Of a stretch of 64,000 nt of DNA, positions 8,290-16,016 are shown piece after piece. Origin of the DNA: Bacillota bacterium (GTDB lineage: Bacteria; Bacillota; Bacilli; Paenibacillales; UBA4045); the NCBI GenBank assembly GCA_023441055.1, contig JAEZQY010000018.1:62001-126000 (forward strand), in the 5' to 3' direction. How positions within the stretch are numbered: position 1 is the stretch's first letter; each line of letters begins with the position of its first letter. The notes beneath the pieces were generated by a model. The model worked only from the letters and a program-made list of their open reading frames with translations, searched no databases and was not told the origin of the DNA. Made by a program: the position numbers and the translations under genes.

Positions 8290-10166
8290 GTTATTTAGAT
8301 AATTACTTTAATATAATCTCTTCAAGGGGAAATTCCGGGTTAGCAGAAGCGATCAAAAAAACAACGGATGATATTGTACCTCAATACATAAGAAACTTCT
8401 CATTTAAGGATCATGTTGTCAGTTTATTAATGGGCAATGTGCAAAGTGGGAAGACAAGTCATATATTTGGAGTGATTTCGGCGGCATCAGATGAGGGTTT
8501 TGGTATTTTTGTATTGCTAACTACTGATAACATCTTATTGCAACAGCAAACTATTCATCGTGCAAAGCAAGATCTTACAACCTTTTGCGTATGCGATGAA
8601 AATGATTATCTGAATTTTGTTAGCAATGCGATGCGTAAACCTGTATTGATTATTTTAAAAAAGAACAGCAGAGTACTCAACCAGTGGAAAAATAATTTTA
8701 GCTCAACCAATTTTTGCGCGGGTAACCCTCTCTTTATTATTGATGACGAAGCTGATGCCGCTAGCTTAAATACGATGATAAATAAAAACAAAAGGAGCAC
8801 CATAAATAGAATTTTAGAAGAGATTAAAAACACTTCGTCTAGCAGTATTTATGTTCAAGTTACTGGAACCCCTCAATCAATATTTCTTCAGACTTTGCAG
8901 AGTAATTGGAAACCATATTTTATTTATTACTTCGATCCAGGGAAAGGATATTTAGGTGGTGACTTCTTTTTTGGTGATGAAGAGTCGCCATATATACTTT
9001 TTACGGATAATGATGAAGCCCAAGAAATCTTAGTTGATGATGAATTCCCTGAGAATGGATTGAAATTGGCTTTGATTACACATCTTATAACGTCAGCCCA
9101 CATATTTATCAATGGTGGTAAAGTTAGTAACTTCTTGATTCATCCAAGTGTAAAGACAGATGATCATGAAAAGTTTGCCGAGAAGATTGGAGAGTACTTG
9201 AATCAAATTAGTAGCTCGATGGATGAAGAGGATGTAATTGAAGCATTTCGGACAGCGTATAATAATGTGAAATTTACAAAAAGCGAGATACATCCATTTG
9301 GAGACATCATTTCTTTTATAAAAGAATTATTGGAAAATGACAATGTCAATCTATTGGTTATAAACTCAAACTCGTCTTATGAAGATAATGTAAAGTATGA
9401 ATCTGGTGTTAATGTTATTATTGGAGGTAATAGCCTAGGGCGAGGAGTTACCTTTCCTAAATTACAGACAATCTATTATTGTCGTGTTTCAAAAACCCCT
9501 CAAGCTGATACAATGTGGCAACATTCAAGAATGTTTGGTTATGACAGAGACCCGGAGTTGGTTCGGGTATTTATGCCACCAATGTTGTATAAGCTTTTTT
9601 ACGATATTAACACAACGAATAATTCCTTGATAGATCAAATAAAAAAATTTGGCGGTCATAACGATATTAAGATTCGTTATCCAAAGGGATTAAATCCGAC
9701 CAGAAAAAATGTATTAGATAAGAAGGCAATTAACATACTAAGCGGTGGAGTAAATTACTTCCCCTTTTCCCCAGTAAATATTGAATACGAATCATTGGAT
9801 GATATGCTGTCTGTGTTTAGGGATGAAAATTATCTTGTCAGTCTCAATGTGTTTGTGAAAATTTTGAACCTGATTGGTTCTGAATTAACTGATTGGAATA
9901 GAAATAACTTTATCGAGATTATTAATTCCTATATCGCAGAAAACCCATTGACACAAGGTAGATTAATTGTTCGGAGAGATAGAGATATCACAAAAGGTAC
10001 CGGAACACTCCTATCACCGAACGATAGGAGATTGGGAATGTCTTTTAGCGATGAAATTGTACTGACTATGTATAGAGTAACTGGAACGAAAGGATGGGGC
10101 GGGAATAGGATCTGGATACCTAATATTAAACTTCCTGACGGTATTATGTACTTTAACGTAAATTAA
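8286..10166 (+). CDS. Z1-domain ATPase/helicase-like restriction subunit
   Basis: ATPase partner of the PLD nuclease (626 aa). Walker A is GNVQSGKT (50-57), the DEAD-like Walker B is IIDDEAD (151-157), and motif III is TGTP (193-196). A Z1-domain signature follows: GGNSLGRGVT (380-389) and QHSRMFGYDR (412-421). NgoAVII and CglI use the same pairing, an SF2-type ATPase with a Z1 domain that binds the PLD nuclease and powers movement along DNA. ATG overlaps the nuclease stop (ATGA). Its strong AT bias matches the rest of the island. The alternative name would be a generic Z1-domain protein of unknown function, but the neighbours argue for restriction. Confidence 0.87.
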   Translation: MSYLDNYFNIISSRGNSGLAEAIKKTTDDIVPQYIRNFSFKDHVVSLLMGNVQSGKTSHIFGVISAASDEGFGIFVLLTTDNILLQQQTIHRAKQDLTTFCVCDENDYLNFVSNAMRKPVLIILKKNSRVLNQWKNNFSSTNFCAGNPLFIIDDEADAASLNTMINKNKRSTINRILEEIKNTSSSSIYVQVTGTPQSIFLQTLQSNWKPYFIYYFDPGKGYLGGDFFFGDEESPYILFTDNDEAQEILVDDEFPENGLKLALITHLITSAHIFINGGKVSNFLIHPSVKTDDHEKFAEKIGEYLNQISSSMDEEDVIEAFRTAYNNVKFTKSEIHPFGDIISFIKELLENDNVNLLVINSNSSYEDNVKYESGVNVIIGGNSLGRGVTFPKLQTIYYCRVSKTPQADTMWQHSRMFGYDRDPELVRVFMPPMLYKLFYDINTTNNSLIDQIKKFGGHNDIKIRYPKGLNPTRKNVLDKKAINILSGGVNYFPFSPVNIEYESLDDMLSVFRDENYLVSLNVFVKILNLIGSELTDWNRNNFIEIINSYIAENPLTQGRLIVRRDRDITKGTGTLLSPNDRRLGMSFSDEIVLTMYRVTGTKGWGGNRIWIPNIKLPDGIMYFNVN

Positions 10167-10295
10167 CACCATTATGAATGCACTTGTTTCATTACACTAA
10201 AGAACTGTCTGTCATATTTCTTACAATATTCCCATTGCAATTATTTATATATCCCTAAACGGGAAAGGTATATTAATTTTGCAGAGGTGAATTGA

Positions 10296-10739
10296 TTGAT
10301 GGTCGATCATATCTCAAGGGAAAACAGGAAAAAGAATATGCAAGCAATTCGTTCGGAAAAAACAAATCTTGAGGAGAAAGTTTCAAAAGAATTATGGTGT
10401 CGAGGGCATAGATATAGAAGAAATGTAAAAAAGCTTACCGGCAAACCAGATTTCGCTATTCAAAAGTATAAAGTTGTGATTTTTCTTGATTCATGCTTCT
10501 GGCATGGATGCACTCTCCATGGTAGGTTACCTAAGAGCAATACTGATTATTGGGAAAATAAAATAGCAAGGAATAAACAAAGGGATAATGAGGTTACGAT
10601 GTACTATATATCAAAAGGGTGGAACATTCTTAGAGTGTGGGAGCACCAGTTGGATGCGGATTTTAATAAGACTATAAACTATATTGAAGATTTTATCCAG
10701 AATGCAAAGAATAGGAATACATTAACAGACGGGTTGTAA
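10296..10739 (+). CDS. vsr: very short patch repair (Vsr) DNA mismatch endonuclease
   Basis: Vsr endonuclease (147 aa) that nicks at T:G mismatches left when 5-methylcytosine deaminates, so it limits mutation at sites methylated by the adjacent enzyme. Family motifs are visible: SRENRKKNMQAIRS near the N-terminus, catalytic PDF (Asp52), and the zinc-binding LDSCFWHGC region (about 64-72), then YWENKIARNKQRD. Start is TTG 10296 or ATG 10299 behind GAGGTG (10284-10289); both give nearly the same protein. It lies 130 bp after the ATPase gene and probably belongs to the same unit. The stop is one base from the converging response regulator stop. Confidence 0.93.
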   Translation: MMVDHISRENRKKNMQAIRSEKTNLEEKVSKELWCRGHRYRRNVKKLTGKPDFAIQKYKVVIFLDSCFWHGCTLHGRLPKSNTDYWENKIARNKQRDNEVTMYYISKGWNILRVWEHQLDADFNKTINYIEDFIQNAKNRNTLTDGL

Positions 10740-10740
10740 A

Positions 10741-11448
10741 CTATACTTTCACGTTGAATTTGTAACCAAGCCCCCAAACGGTTTGAATCAATTCAGCTGC
10801 TTCTGGTGATTTTTCTTTAAGTTTTTCTCTGAGTCGTTTGACATGTGTATCGACTGTCCTTATATCACCAAAGTAATCATAATGCCAGACGTCTTTTAAA
10901 AGGCTCTCTCTTGAGAAAACTTTGTCAGGTGAAGAGGCTAAATGGTGCAATAAGTAAAACTCTTTGGGGGTTAATTGGACTTCTATACCTCCAGCAGTAA
11001 CTGTATGTCCTTCAAAGTTTATAACTAGATTTGGGAATTTAAGGATATTTGTCTGCTGGTAGTTACTTAGATGTATAGTATCTACCGAACGTCTAATAAC
11101 AGAGTTAACTCTTAAGAGGACTTCTCTTGGACTAAAAGGTTTAACAATAAAATCGTCAGTTCCCGCTTCGAATCCATTTATTCTATCGATTTCTTCACCC
11201 TTTGCAGTCAACATAATAACTGGTGTTGATTTTCTTTCCCGCAGTTTTTTGCATACTTCAATCCCATCCATATTTGGGAGCATTAAATCTAGAATTACCA
11301 AGTCGAAATCTTCTGCTAGGATCATCTCTAAAGCGGTAATGCCATCTGCTGCTTCTTCGACCTGATACGATTCCTTTTCAAGATACAATCGAAGTAAATT
11401 TCTAATTCGATCCTCATCATCCACAACTAATACTCTATTTAAAACCAT
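10741..11448 (-). CDS. OmpR-family response regulator, ResD-like (orphan)
   Basis: Two-domain response regulator (235 aa). Receiver domain begins RVLVVDDEDRIRNLLR, with the phosphorylated Asp in LVILDLMLPNMDG and Lys in VKPFSPRE. A winged-helix DNA-binding domain follows (QLTPKEFYLLHHLAS ... VDTHVKRLREKL). It most resembles ResD, but no histidine kinase and no res genes are adjacent. The start chosen is MVLNRV, with GGAG 9 bp upstream; a longer frame to 11619 adds a non-conserved leader. Gene is AT-rich like the restriction island and its stop is one base from vsr. Family is firm, regulon unknown. Confidence 0.87.
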   Translation of the reverse strand: MVLNRVLVVDDEDRIRNLLRLYLEKESYQVEEAADGITALEMILAEDFDLVILDLMLPNMDGIEVCKKLRERKSTPVIMLTAKGEEIDRINGFEAGTDDFIVKPFSPREVLLRVNSVIRRSVDTIHLSNYQQTNILKFPNLVINFEGHTVTAGGIEVQLTPKEFYLLHHLASSPDKVFSRESLLKDVWHYDYFGDIRTVDTHVKRLREKLKEKSPEAAELIQTVWGLGYKFNVKV

Positions 11449-12071
11449 ATTGTTCAGCTCCAATTTATATTCTATAGCTAAATTCATAATAGCATAACTT
11501 ATCCTAATTAACGATCCCGCTATATGCATAGAGCTTTGACTAGTGATTAAGTATATTACAATTGTGATTAACTTGAAATAAATAAACTCTTTTTCATTAA
11601 TGTTATGTTGGCATTCCACGGTATTATAGGCATATTAATTGAAATCCATAATGCATCTCTATCAATAAGGGATGGACTAGGGATTGGCCAATAATCCCAA
11701 AATTGGGTTTTAAAACCCTATATAAGAAGAATTCTTGAACTGATGATTAAACGAAATGATTACAAGCCATCTTATATATAAACAATGTCCGTATTTATTG
11801 TTTGTTTTGTTGGAAGAAGATGTTGAATCGGAAACTAGCATGCTTTATGTCCAGTTAGTTGTTAAGAGTGGGATAAAGAGTGATTTAACTCGTTAAATAA
11901 GAATTACAAACATAAAACCATAAACGTATGAGGTTGTGGATTTTAGTAACGCTGAAAAGATTATACATTCAGCAATTTCCCCCCCAAAAATCGCTTTTCC
12001 GATTATGCTATAATACAATAAATGCAACAGAGCTTACTGATAAATATGGACAAAGGGTGTATCGACCAATC
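11449..12071. other. AT-rich intergenic region at the right edge of the island
   Basis: About 620 bp without a supported gene between the divergent response regulator and the flavoprotein. It holds an extended -10 element at 12006-12014 (TGC TATAAT) that suits the flavoprotein gene. No integrase, inverted terminal repeats or tRNA were seen. In-frame codons extend the flavoprotein frame upstream to 11928, but that extension is not conserved-looking. Confidence 0.5.
12006..12014 (+). promoter_or_regulatory. extended -10 promoter for the first flavoprotein gene
   Basis: TGCTATAAT, an extended -10 element with a consensus hexamer, about 58 bp before the chosen ATG. No clear -35, which extended -10 promoters tolerate. 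Confidence 0.45.
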
Positions 12072-13376
12072 ATGAATGAGCATCAGACTTCCATGCACCA
12101 TAAGCTGTTGATTATCGGCGCAGGCGCTGCAGGACTAATGGCCGCCGTTACTGCACGGGATCTGGGTATCGATACCGCCATTCTGGAGAGCAACGATCGG
12201 ATTGGTAAGAAGCTATTAATGACAGGTGATGGCCGCTGCAACATTACGAATGAGTCCACGCTGACGGAGGCGGATGAAGCGCTCGCGCTATCACACAAGT
12301 ATCACGGCAATCAGGCCGGATTTCCGCTATCGGTCCTGCAGCAATTTGGCATCCATCAAACCATCGATTTCTTCTCTATGCTCGGGCTTCCGCTTACCAC
12401 ATTGAAGGAGGGCCTGATGTATCCGATGTCGCTGCAGGCTGCGGCGGTGCTGGATATCTTTGAGCTTGCGCTGGAGGATCGGAATGTTCCGGTTTATTAT
12501 AAGCATAAAGTGCTGGATGTGCAGGTCTCAGTAGAACATCCGCGTTTCACGATCCGTTGCCAGACGGAGACAGAGGAGCAGGTTGTCTATACCAGCGAAT
12601 ATCTATTCTTATGTACAGGGGGTCTTGCTGGCCCGAATGCCGGGAAGGATAGTGCGGGGTACACGCTTGCTGAACGTCTGGGGCACACGATGATTGAGCC
12701 TCAACCGGCCATCGTGCAATTGAAGCTGCAGAGTCCACATACGAAGGCGCTGTCCACCATTAAGTTGCAGGGACAGGCCGATATTCTGATCAATGGCAAA
12801 GTCATGCGAAGTGAACGTGGTGAGATTCACTTCACGAACTATGGCATCTCCGGTCCGCCCGTTCTTCAGTTAAGCAGACTAGCTGCTTATCATCTGGCAA
12901 GAGGGGAAGCCGTGAGCGTATCAATTGATCTCATGCCGGGCCGCACGAAGGAAGAGGTAATCGAGTTTATGGAGATCCAGTGGGGGACGTTCGGATACCG
13001 AACTGTAGAGGACTCCCTCGTCGGTATATTCAATAAGAGGCTGGTCCCGGTTCTGCTGAAGGAGGCTGGCATCGATCAGCAGCCGAACCTGCTATGTCAG
13101 GATTTAACGTGGAAGACCAAGGATCGATTCTATCGAACACTGAAGAATTGGACGTTTAAAGTGATCGATACCAATGGCTTCGAGAATGCGCAGGTGACAG
13201 CCGGCGGCATAGATACGACTGAGATAATCGAGGGAACGCTGGAATCGAAGCTTGTGCCAGGGCTCTTCCTAGCCGGTGAAGTCGTGGATGTGGACGGGGA
13301 CTTCGGCGGGTATAACCTGCAATGGGCTTGGAGCTCCGGCTATGTAGCTGCGATGGCGCTTTCCAAGCAACTATAA
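12072..13376 (+). CDS. NAD(P)/FAD-dependent oxidoreductase, HI0933 family (copy 1)
   Basis: HI0933-like/BaiN-type flavoprotein (434 aa). The N-terminal dinucleotide-binding motif is IIGAGAAGLMAAV, the family signature GDGRCNITNE is present, and the C-terminus has GGIDTTEI ... LFLAGEVVDVDGDFGGYN and LQWAWSSG. Function of most members is unknown; some reduce bile-acid double bonds. The start MNEHQTSMHHK is chosen because homology begins just after it. A GTG at 12057 is in frame, and AAAGGG at 12052 sits 14 bp from the ATG, so the start is uncertain. It is followed 34 bp later by a close paralogue. Confidence 0.88.
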   Translation: MNEHQTSMHHKLLIIGAGAAGLMAAVTARDLGIDTAILESNDRIGKKLLMTGDGRCNITNESTLTEADEALALSHKYHGNQAGFPLSVLQQFGIHQTIDFFSMLGLPLTTLKEGLMYPMSLQAAAVLDIFELALEDRNVPVYYKHKVLDVQVSVEHPRFTIRCQTETEEQVVYTSEYLFLCTGGLAGPNAGKDSAGYTLAERLGHTMIEPQPAIVQLKLQSPHTKALSTIKLQGQADILINGKVMRSERGEIHFTNYGISGPPVLQLSRLAAYHLARGEAVSVSIDLMPGRTKEEVIEFMEIQWGTFGYRTVEDSLVGIFNKRLVPVLLKEAGIDQQPNLLCQDLTWKTKDRFYRTLKNWTFKVIDTNGFENAQVTAGGIDTTEIIEGTLESKLVPGLFLAGEVVDVDGDFGGYNLQWAWSSGYVAAMALSKQL

Positions 13377-13410
13377 TGAATCTATTGGATAAAGGATGCA
13401 TCGACTAATC

Positions 13411-14727
13411 ATGTATGAGAATCAGAATGCTGTGCACCACGAACTGATCATTATCGGTGCAGGCGCCTCAGGGTTAATGGCTGCTGTTACTGCGAGCGAT
13501 CTGGGTATTGATACAGCAATTATTGAAGGCAATGACCGGATTGGGAAGAAAATATTAACGACTGGCAATGGACGCTGCAACATTACGAATGAATCCACGG
13601 CTACGGGCTCGGATGAGGCTGCCGCGCTGTCACGTAAGTATCACAGCAGTCAGGCTGAATTTCCTCTGCCTGTCCTGCAGCAATTTGGCGTCCGCCAAAC
13701 GCTGGATTTCTTCTTCTCGATTGGGCTACCGGTTGTAAGTCTGGAGGATGGTCGGATGTATCCGATGTCGCTGCAAGCAGCCTCTGTGTTGGAGGTGTAC
13801 CGGCTTGCGCTGGAGGATCGGAATGTTCCGATCTACTTCAAGACTAAGGTGCTGGATGTGAAGGTGTCGACTGATCATCCGCGCTTCACGGTGATCAGCC
13901 AGACGGAGTCCGGGGAGCAGGCTGTCTATACGAGCGAATACTTATTCCTATGTTCAGGCGGTCTAACCGCTCCCAAGACGGGGACGGACGGCTCTGGTTA
14001 TACGCTTGCGGAGCGCCTGGGACACACGCTGATCAAGCCTGTGCCGGGCATCGTGCAATTGAAGCTGGATTACCCGCATCTGAAGGATCTGGCAGGCATT
14101 AAGTTTGAGGGACAGGCTCATATTATTGTCAATAATCAAGTCATCCGCACCGAATATGGCGAGATTCTATTCACGGACTATGGCATCTCTGGCCCGCCCA
14201 TCCTTCAGCTGAGCAGGAAGGCTGCGTATAATCTCGGACAAGGAGAAGCTGTAACCCTATCGGTGGATCTGATGTCGAATCGCACGGAAGAAGAAGTAGT
14301 TGATTTCCTGGAGACGCACTGGGCGATCTTCGGACATCGGACTGTAGCGGACTCCCTGATCGGTATTATTAACAAGAAGCTGATCCCCATCTTGCTGAAG
14401 GAAGCGAAGATCGATGATCAGCCTCATCTGCTCTGTCAGGACTTGTCCTGGCAGACGAAGATGATCCTATTCCGAATCATGAAGCGCTGGGAGTTTATCG
14501 TGACCGATACCAATAGCTTCACGAATGCACAGACGACAGCTGGCGGTATCGATACAACGGAGCTGACAGTAGGGACGCTGGAATCCAAGCTCGTGCCCGG
14601 GCTCTACCTAGCCGGCGAGGTGATGGATGTGGACGGAGATTGCGGCGGCTATAACCTGCAATGGGCCTGGAGCTCCGGCCATGTCGCCGCGATGGCGCTG
14701 GCTGCTAAGCGCGCCAGTAATCACTGA
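13411..14727 (+). CDS. NAD(P)/FAD-dependent oxidoreductase, HI0933 family (copy 2)
   Basis: Tandem paralogue (438 aa) of the preceding gene, similar over its whole length. It keeps IIGAGASGLMAAV, GNGRCNITNE, GGIDTTEL and AGEVMDVDGDCGGYN. The duplicated stretch includes the start region: both genes read ATCGAC(C/T)AATCATG at the start, with AAAGG upstream. An in-frame ATG at 13396 is an alternative start (MHRLIMYENQ). Differences are spread along the gene, so the duplication is not very recent. Role unknown beyond the flavoprotein family. Confidence 0.88.
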   Translation: MYENQNAVHHELIIIGAGASGLMAAVTASDLGIDTAIIEGNDRIGKKILTTGNGRCNITNESTATGSDEAAALSRKYHSSQAEFPLPVLQQFGVRQTLDFFFSIGLPVVSLEDGRMYPMSLQAASVLEVYRLALEDRNVPIYFKTKVLDVKVSTDHPRFTVISQTESGEQAVYTSEYLFLCSGGLTAPKTGTDGSGYTLAERLGHTLIKPVPGIVQLKLDYPHLKDLAGIKFEGQAHIIVNNQVIRTEYGEILFTDYGISGPPILQLSRKAAYNLGQGEAVTLSVDLMSNRTEEEVVDFLETHWAIFGHRTVADSLIGIINKKLIPILLKEAKIDDQPHLLCQDLSWQTKMILFRIMKRWEFIVTDTNSFTNAQTTAGGIDTTELTVGTLESKLVPGLYLAGEVMDVDGDCGGYNLQWAWSSGHVAAMALAAKRASNH

Positions 14728-14747
14728 AGGCTGCTCCCGATTGTTAC

Positions 14748-14790
14748 AAGCAAGGACCGTTAGAGACTAATTCTCTGACGGTCCTTGCTT
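14748..14790 (+). terminator. hairpin terminator after the flavoprotein pair
   Basis: An 18-bp stem (AAGCAAGGACCGTTAGAG with CTCTGACGGTCCTTGCTT, one G-U pair) and a 7-nt loop, 20 bp past the stop. The following T tract is weak. Confidence 0.65.
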
Positions 14791-14871
14791 CATTGACTTC
14801 CTCCATCTCTTAGTCATAATCCACTTATGGGTACAACCTATTCTTAGCCATGCGTCCTTGTTCGTAAATTG

Positions 14872-14900
14872 TTCTTAATATTGTATGACTATGCTACAAT
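14872..14900 (+). promoter_or_regulatory. possible sigma-A promoter for the regulator-kinase operon
   Basis: TTCTTA, 17 bp spacer, TACAAT (14895-14900), about 17 bp before the ribosome site of the response regulator gene. The -10 is good, the -35 is poor. Confidence 0.4.
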
Positions 14901-14939
14901 ATACTTTAATTGCTATAGGAGGGGGACGTCATACTTACT

Positions 14940-15998
14940 GTGCTGCTAGTGGACGATGAACCGCTCGTCATCGAAGGGCTAAGATTTATGGTAGATTGGC
15001 AGAGTTATGGGTTTCACATTTGCGGAGAGGCTTGCGATGGCGAGGATGCGCTCAATCGAATTAGAGAGCTTGACCCCGATTTGGTCGTGACGGATATTCG
15101 CATGCCAATTGTGGATGGTCTGCAATTGATCGAGCAATCCAAGAATACGCTGCGAGCTCGTTGTGGATTTGTCATATTGAGCGGTCATGAAGAATTCAGT
15201 TTCGCGCATCAAGCGATGCAATTCGGTGTATTAGACTATTGGCTTAAGCCGATCAATACGGATGAGATCCATCTTTCATTAGGGAAGCTGCAAGCCCAAT
15301 GGACACAGAAGCTACAAGCAGATAGGCCGGATGTGAGTCTGCTGGAACTCCCGGACTCAGCTAAAACCGAGCAGCTGCATGCGGCAGAGGATCGTCTTCT
15401 TCGCGCGATTGAGGCTCATGACACAGAACAGATTGATTCAGCTGTTCTTGCTCTTTATCAACAGATGGAGCAGGCCTTCGAGCCTATAGAGTTGCGAAGG
15501 AAGTACCTGGAAAGCCTTCTCTTAGAGCTCCGATGGCAGCTATTCGGGTCGGATATGCGAGGAGATGTGCAATCAGACCTGCCCGCATCGTACCAATTCC
15601 TGCATCTCGACTATGAACAATGGCTGTTCGCATTAACTTCATTATGCCAGGAGAATGCATCGATTCTAGAGGATCAACGTGTCAGTGAGGGGCCGGTGGG
15701 AGATGTAGTGCGATATATCCGTAAGGAATACAATCAGCCGCTCATGCTTCAAGAAGTTTCTAAGTTACTGCATTTCCAACCCGCTTATCTGGGGCAGCTG
15801 TTCAAGAAGAAGGTCGGTATGTCCTTTATAGAATACCTTCATCGAATCCGCATTGAGGAAGCGAGCAAGCTTCTGAGAAGAACGAATCTAACCATCTCTG
15901 AAGTAGCGCGGAAAGTCGGTTATACGGATCCAGAACAATTCACCTATAAATTCAAAATTTATATGGGCATTACCCCTTCCCAGTACAGGAAAAGTTAG
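14940..15998 (+). CDS. AraC-type response regulator (YesN-like), first of two
   Basis: Cytoplasmic two-component regulator (352 aa from the GTG). It has an N-terminal receiver (LLVDDEPLVIEG; phospho-Asp in LVVTDIRMPIVDG; KPINTDE) and a C-terminal AraC/XylS double HTH (about residues 250-350, FIEYLHRIRIEEA ... PEQFTYKFKIYMGITPSQYR). GTG at 14940 is the first standard start, but AGGAGG (14917-14922) is 17 bp away from it. It sits 8 bp from an in-frame ATA at 14931, which would give the family-typical N-terminus xLTVLLVDDEP. It precedes a YesM kinase and a second similar regulator. Confidence 0.88.
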   Translation: MLLVDDEPLVIEGLRFMVDWQSYGFHICGEACDGEDALNRIRELDPDLVVTDIRMPIVDGLQLIEQSKNTLRARCGFVILSGHEEFSFAHQAMQFGVLDYWLKPINTDEIHLSLGKLQAQWTQKLQADRPDVSLLELPDSAKTEQLHAAEDRLLRAIEAHDTEQIDSAVLALYQQMEQAFEPIELRRKYLESLLLELRWQLFGSDMRGDVQSDLPASYQFLHLDYEQWLFALTSLCQENASILEDQRVSEGPVGDVVRYIRKEYNQPLMLQEVSKLLHFQPAYLGQLFKKKVGMSFIEYLHRIRIEEASKLLRRTNLTISEVARKVGYTDPEQFTYKFKIYMGITPSQYRKS

Positions 15999-16016
15999 AG
16001 CTAAGGAGGCAACCTT

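Noticed and set aside
11449..11619. N-terminal extension of the ResD-like regulator
   Set aside because: The receiver domain starts at 11448 with its own ribosome site; the extension is non-conserved and AT-rich.
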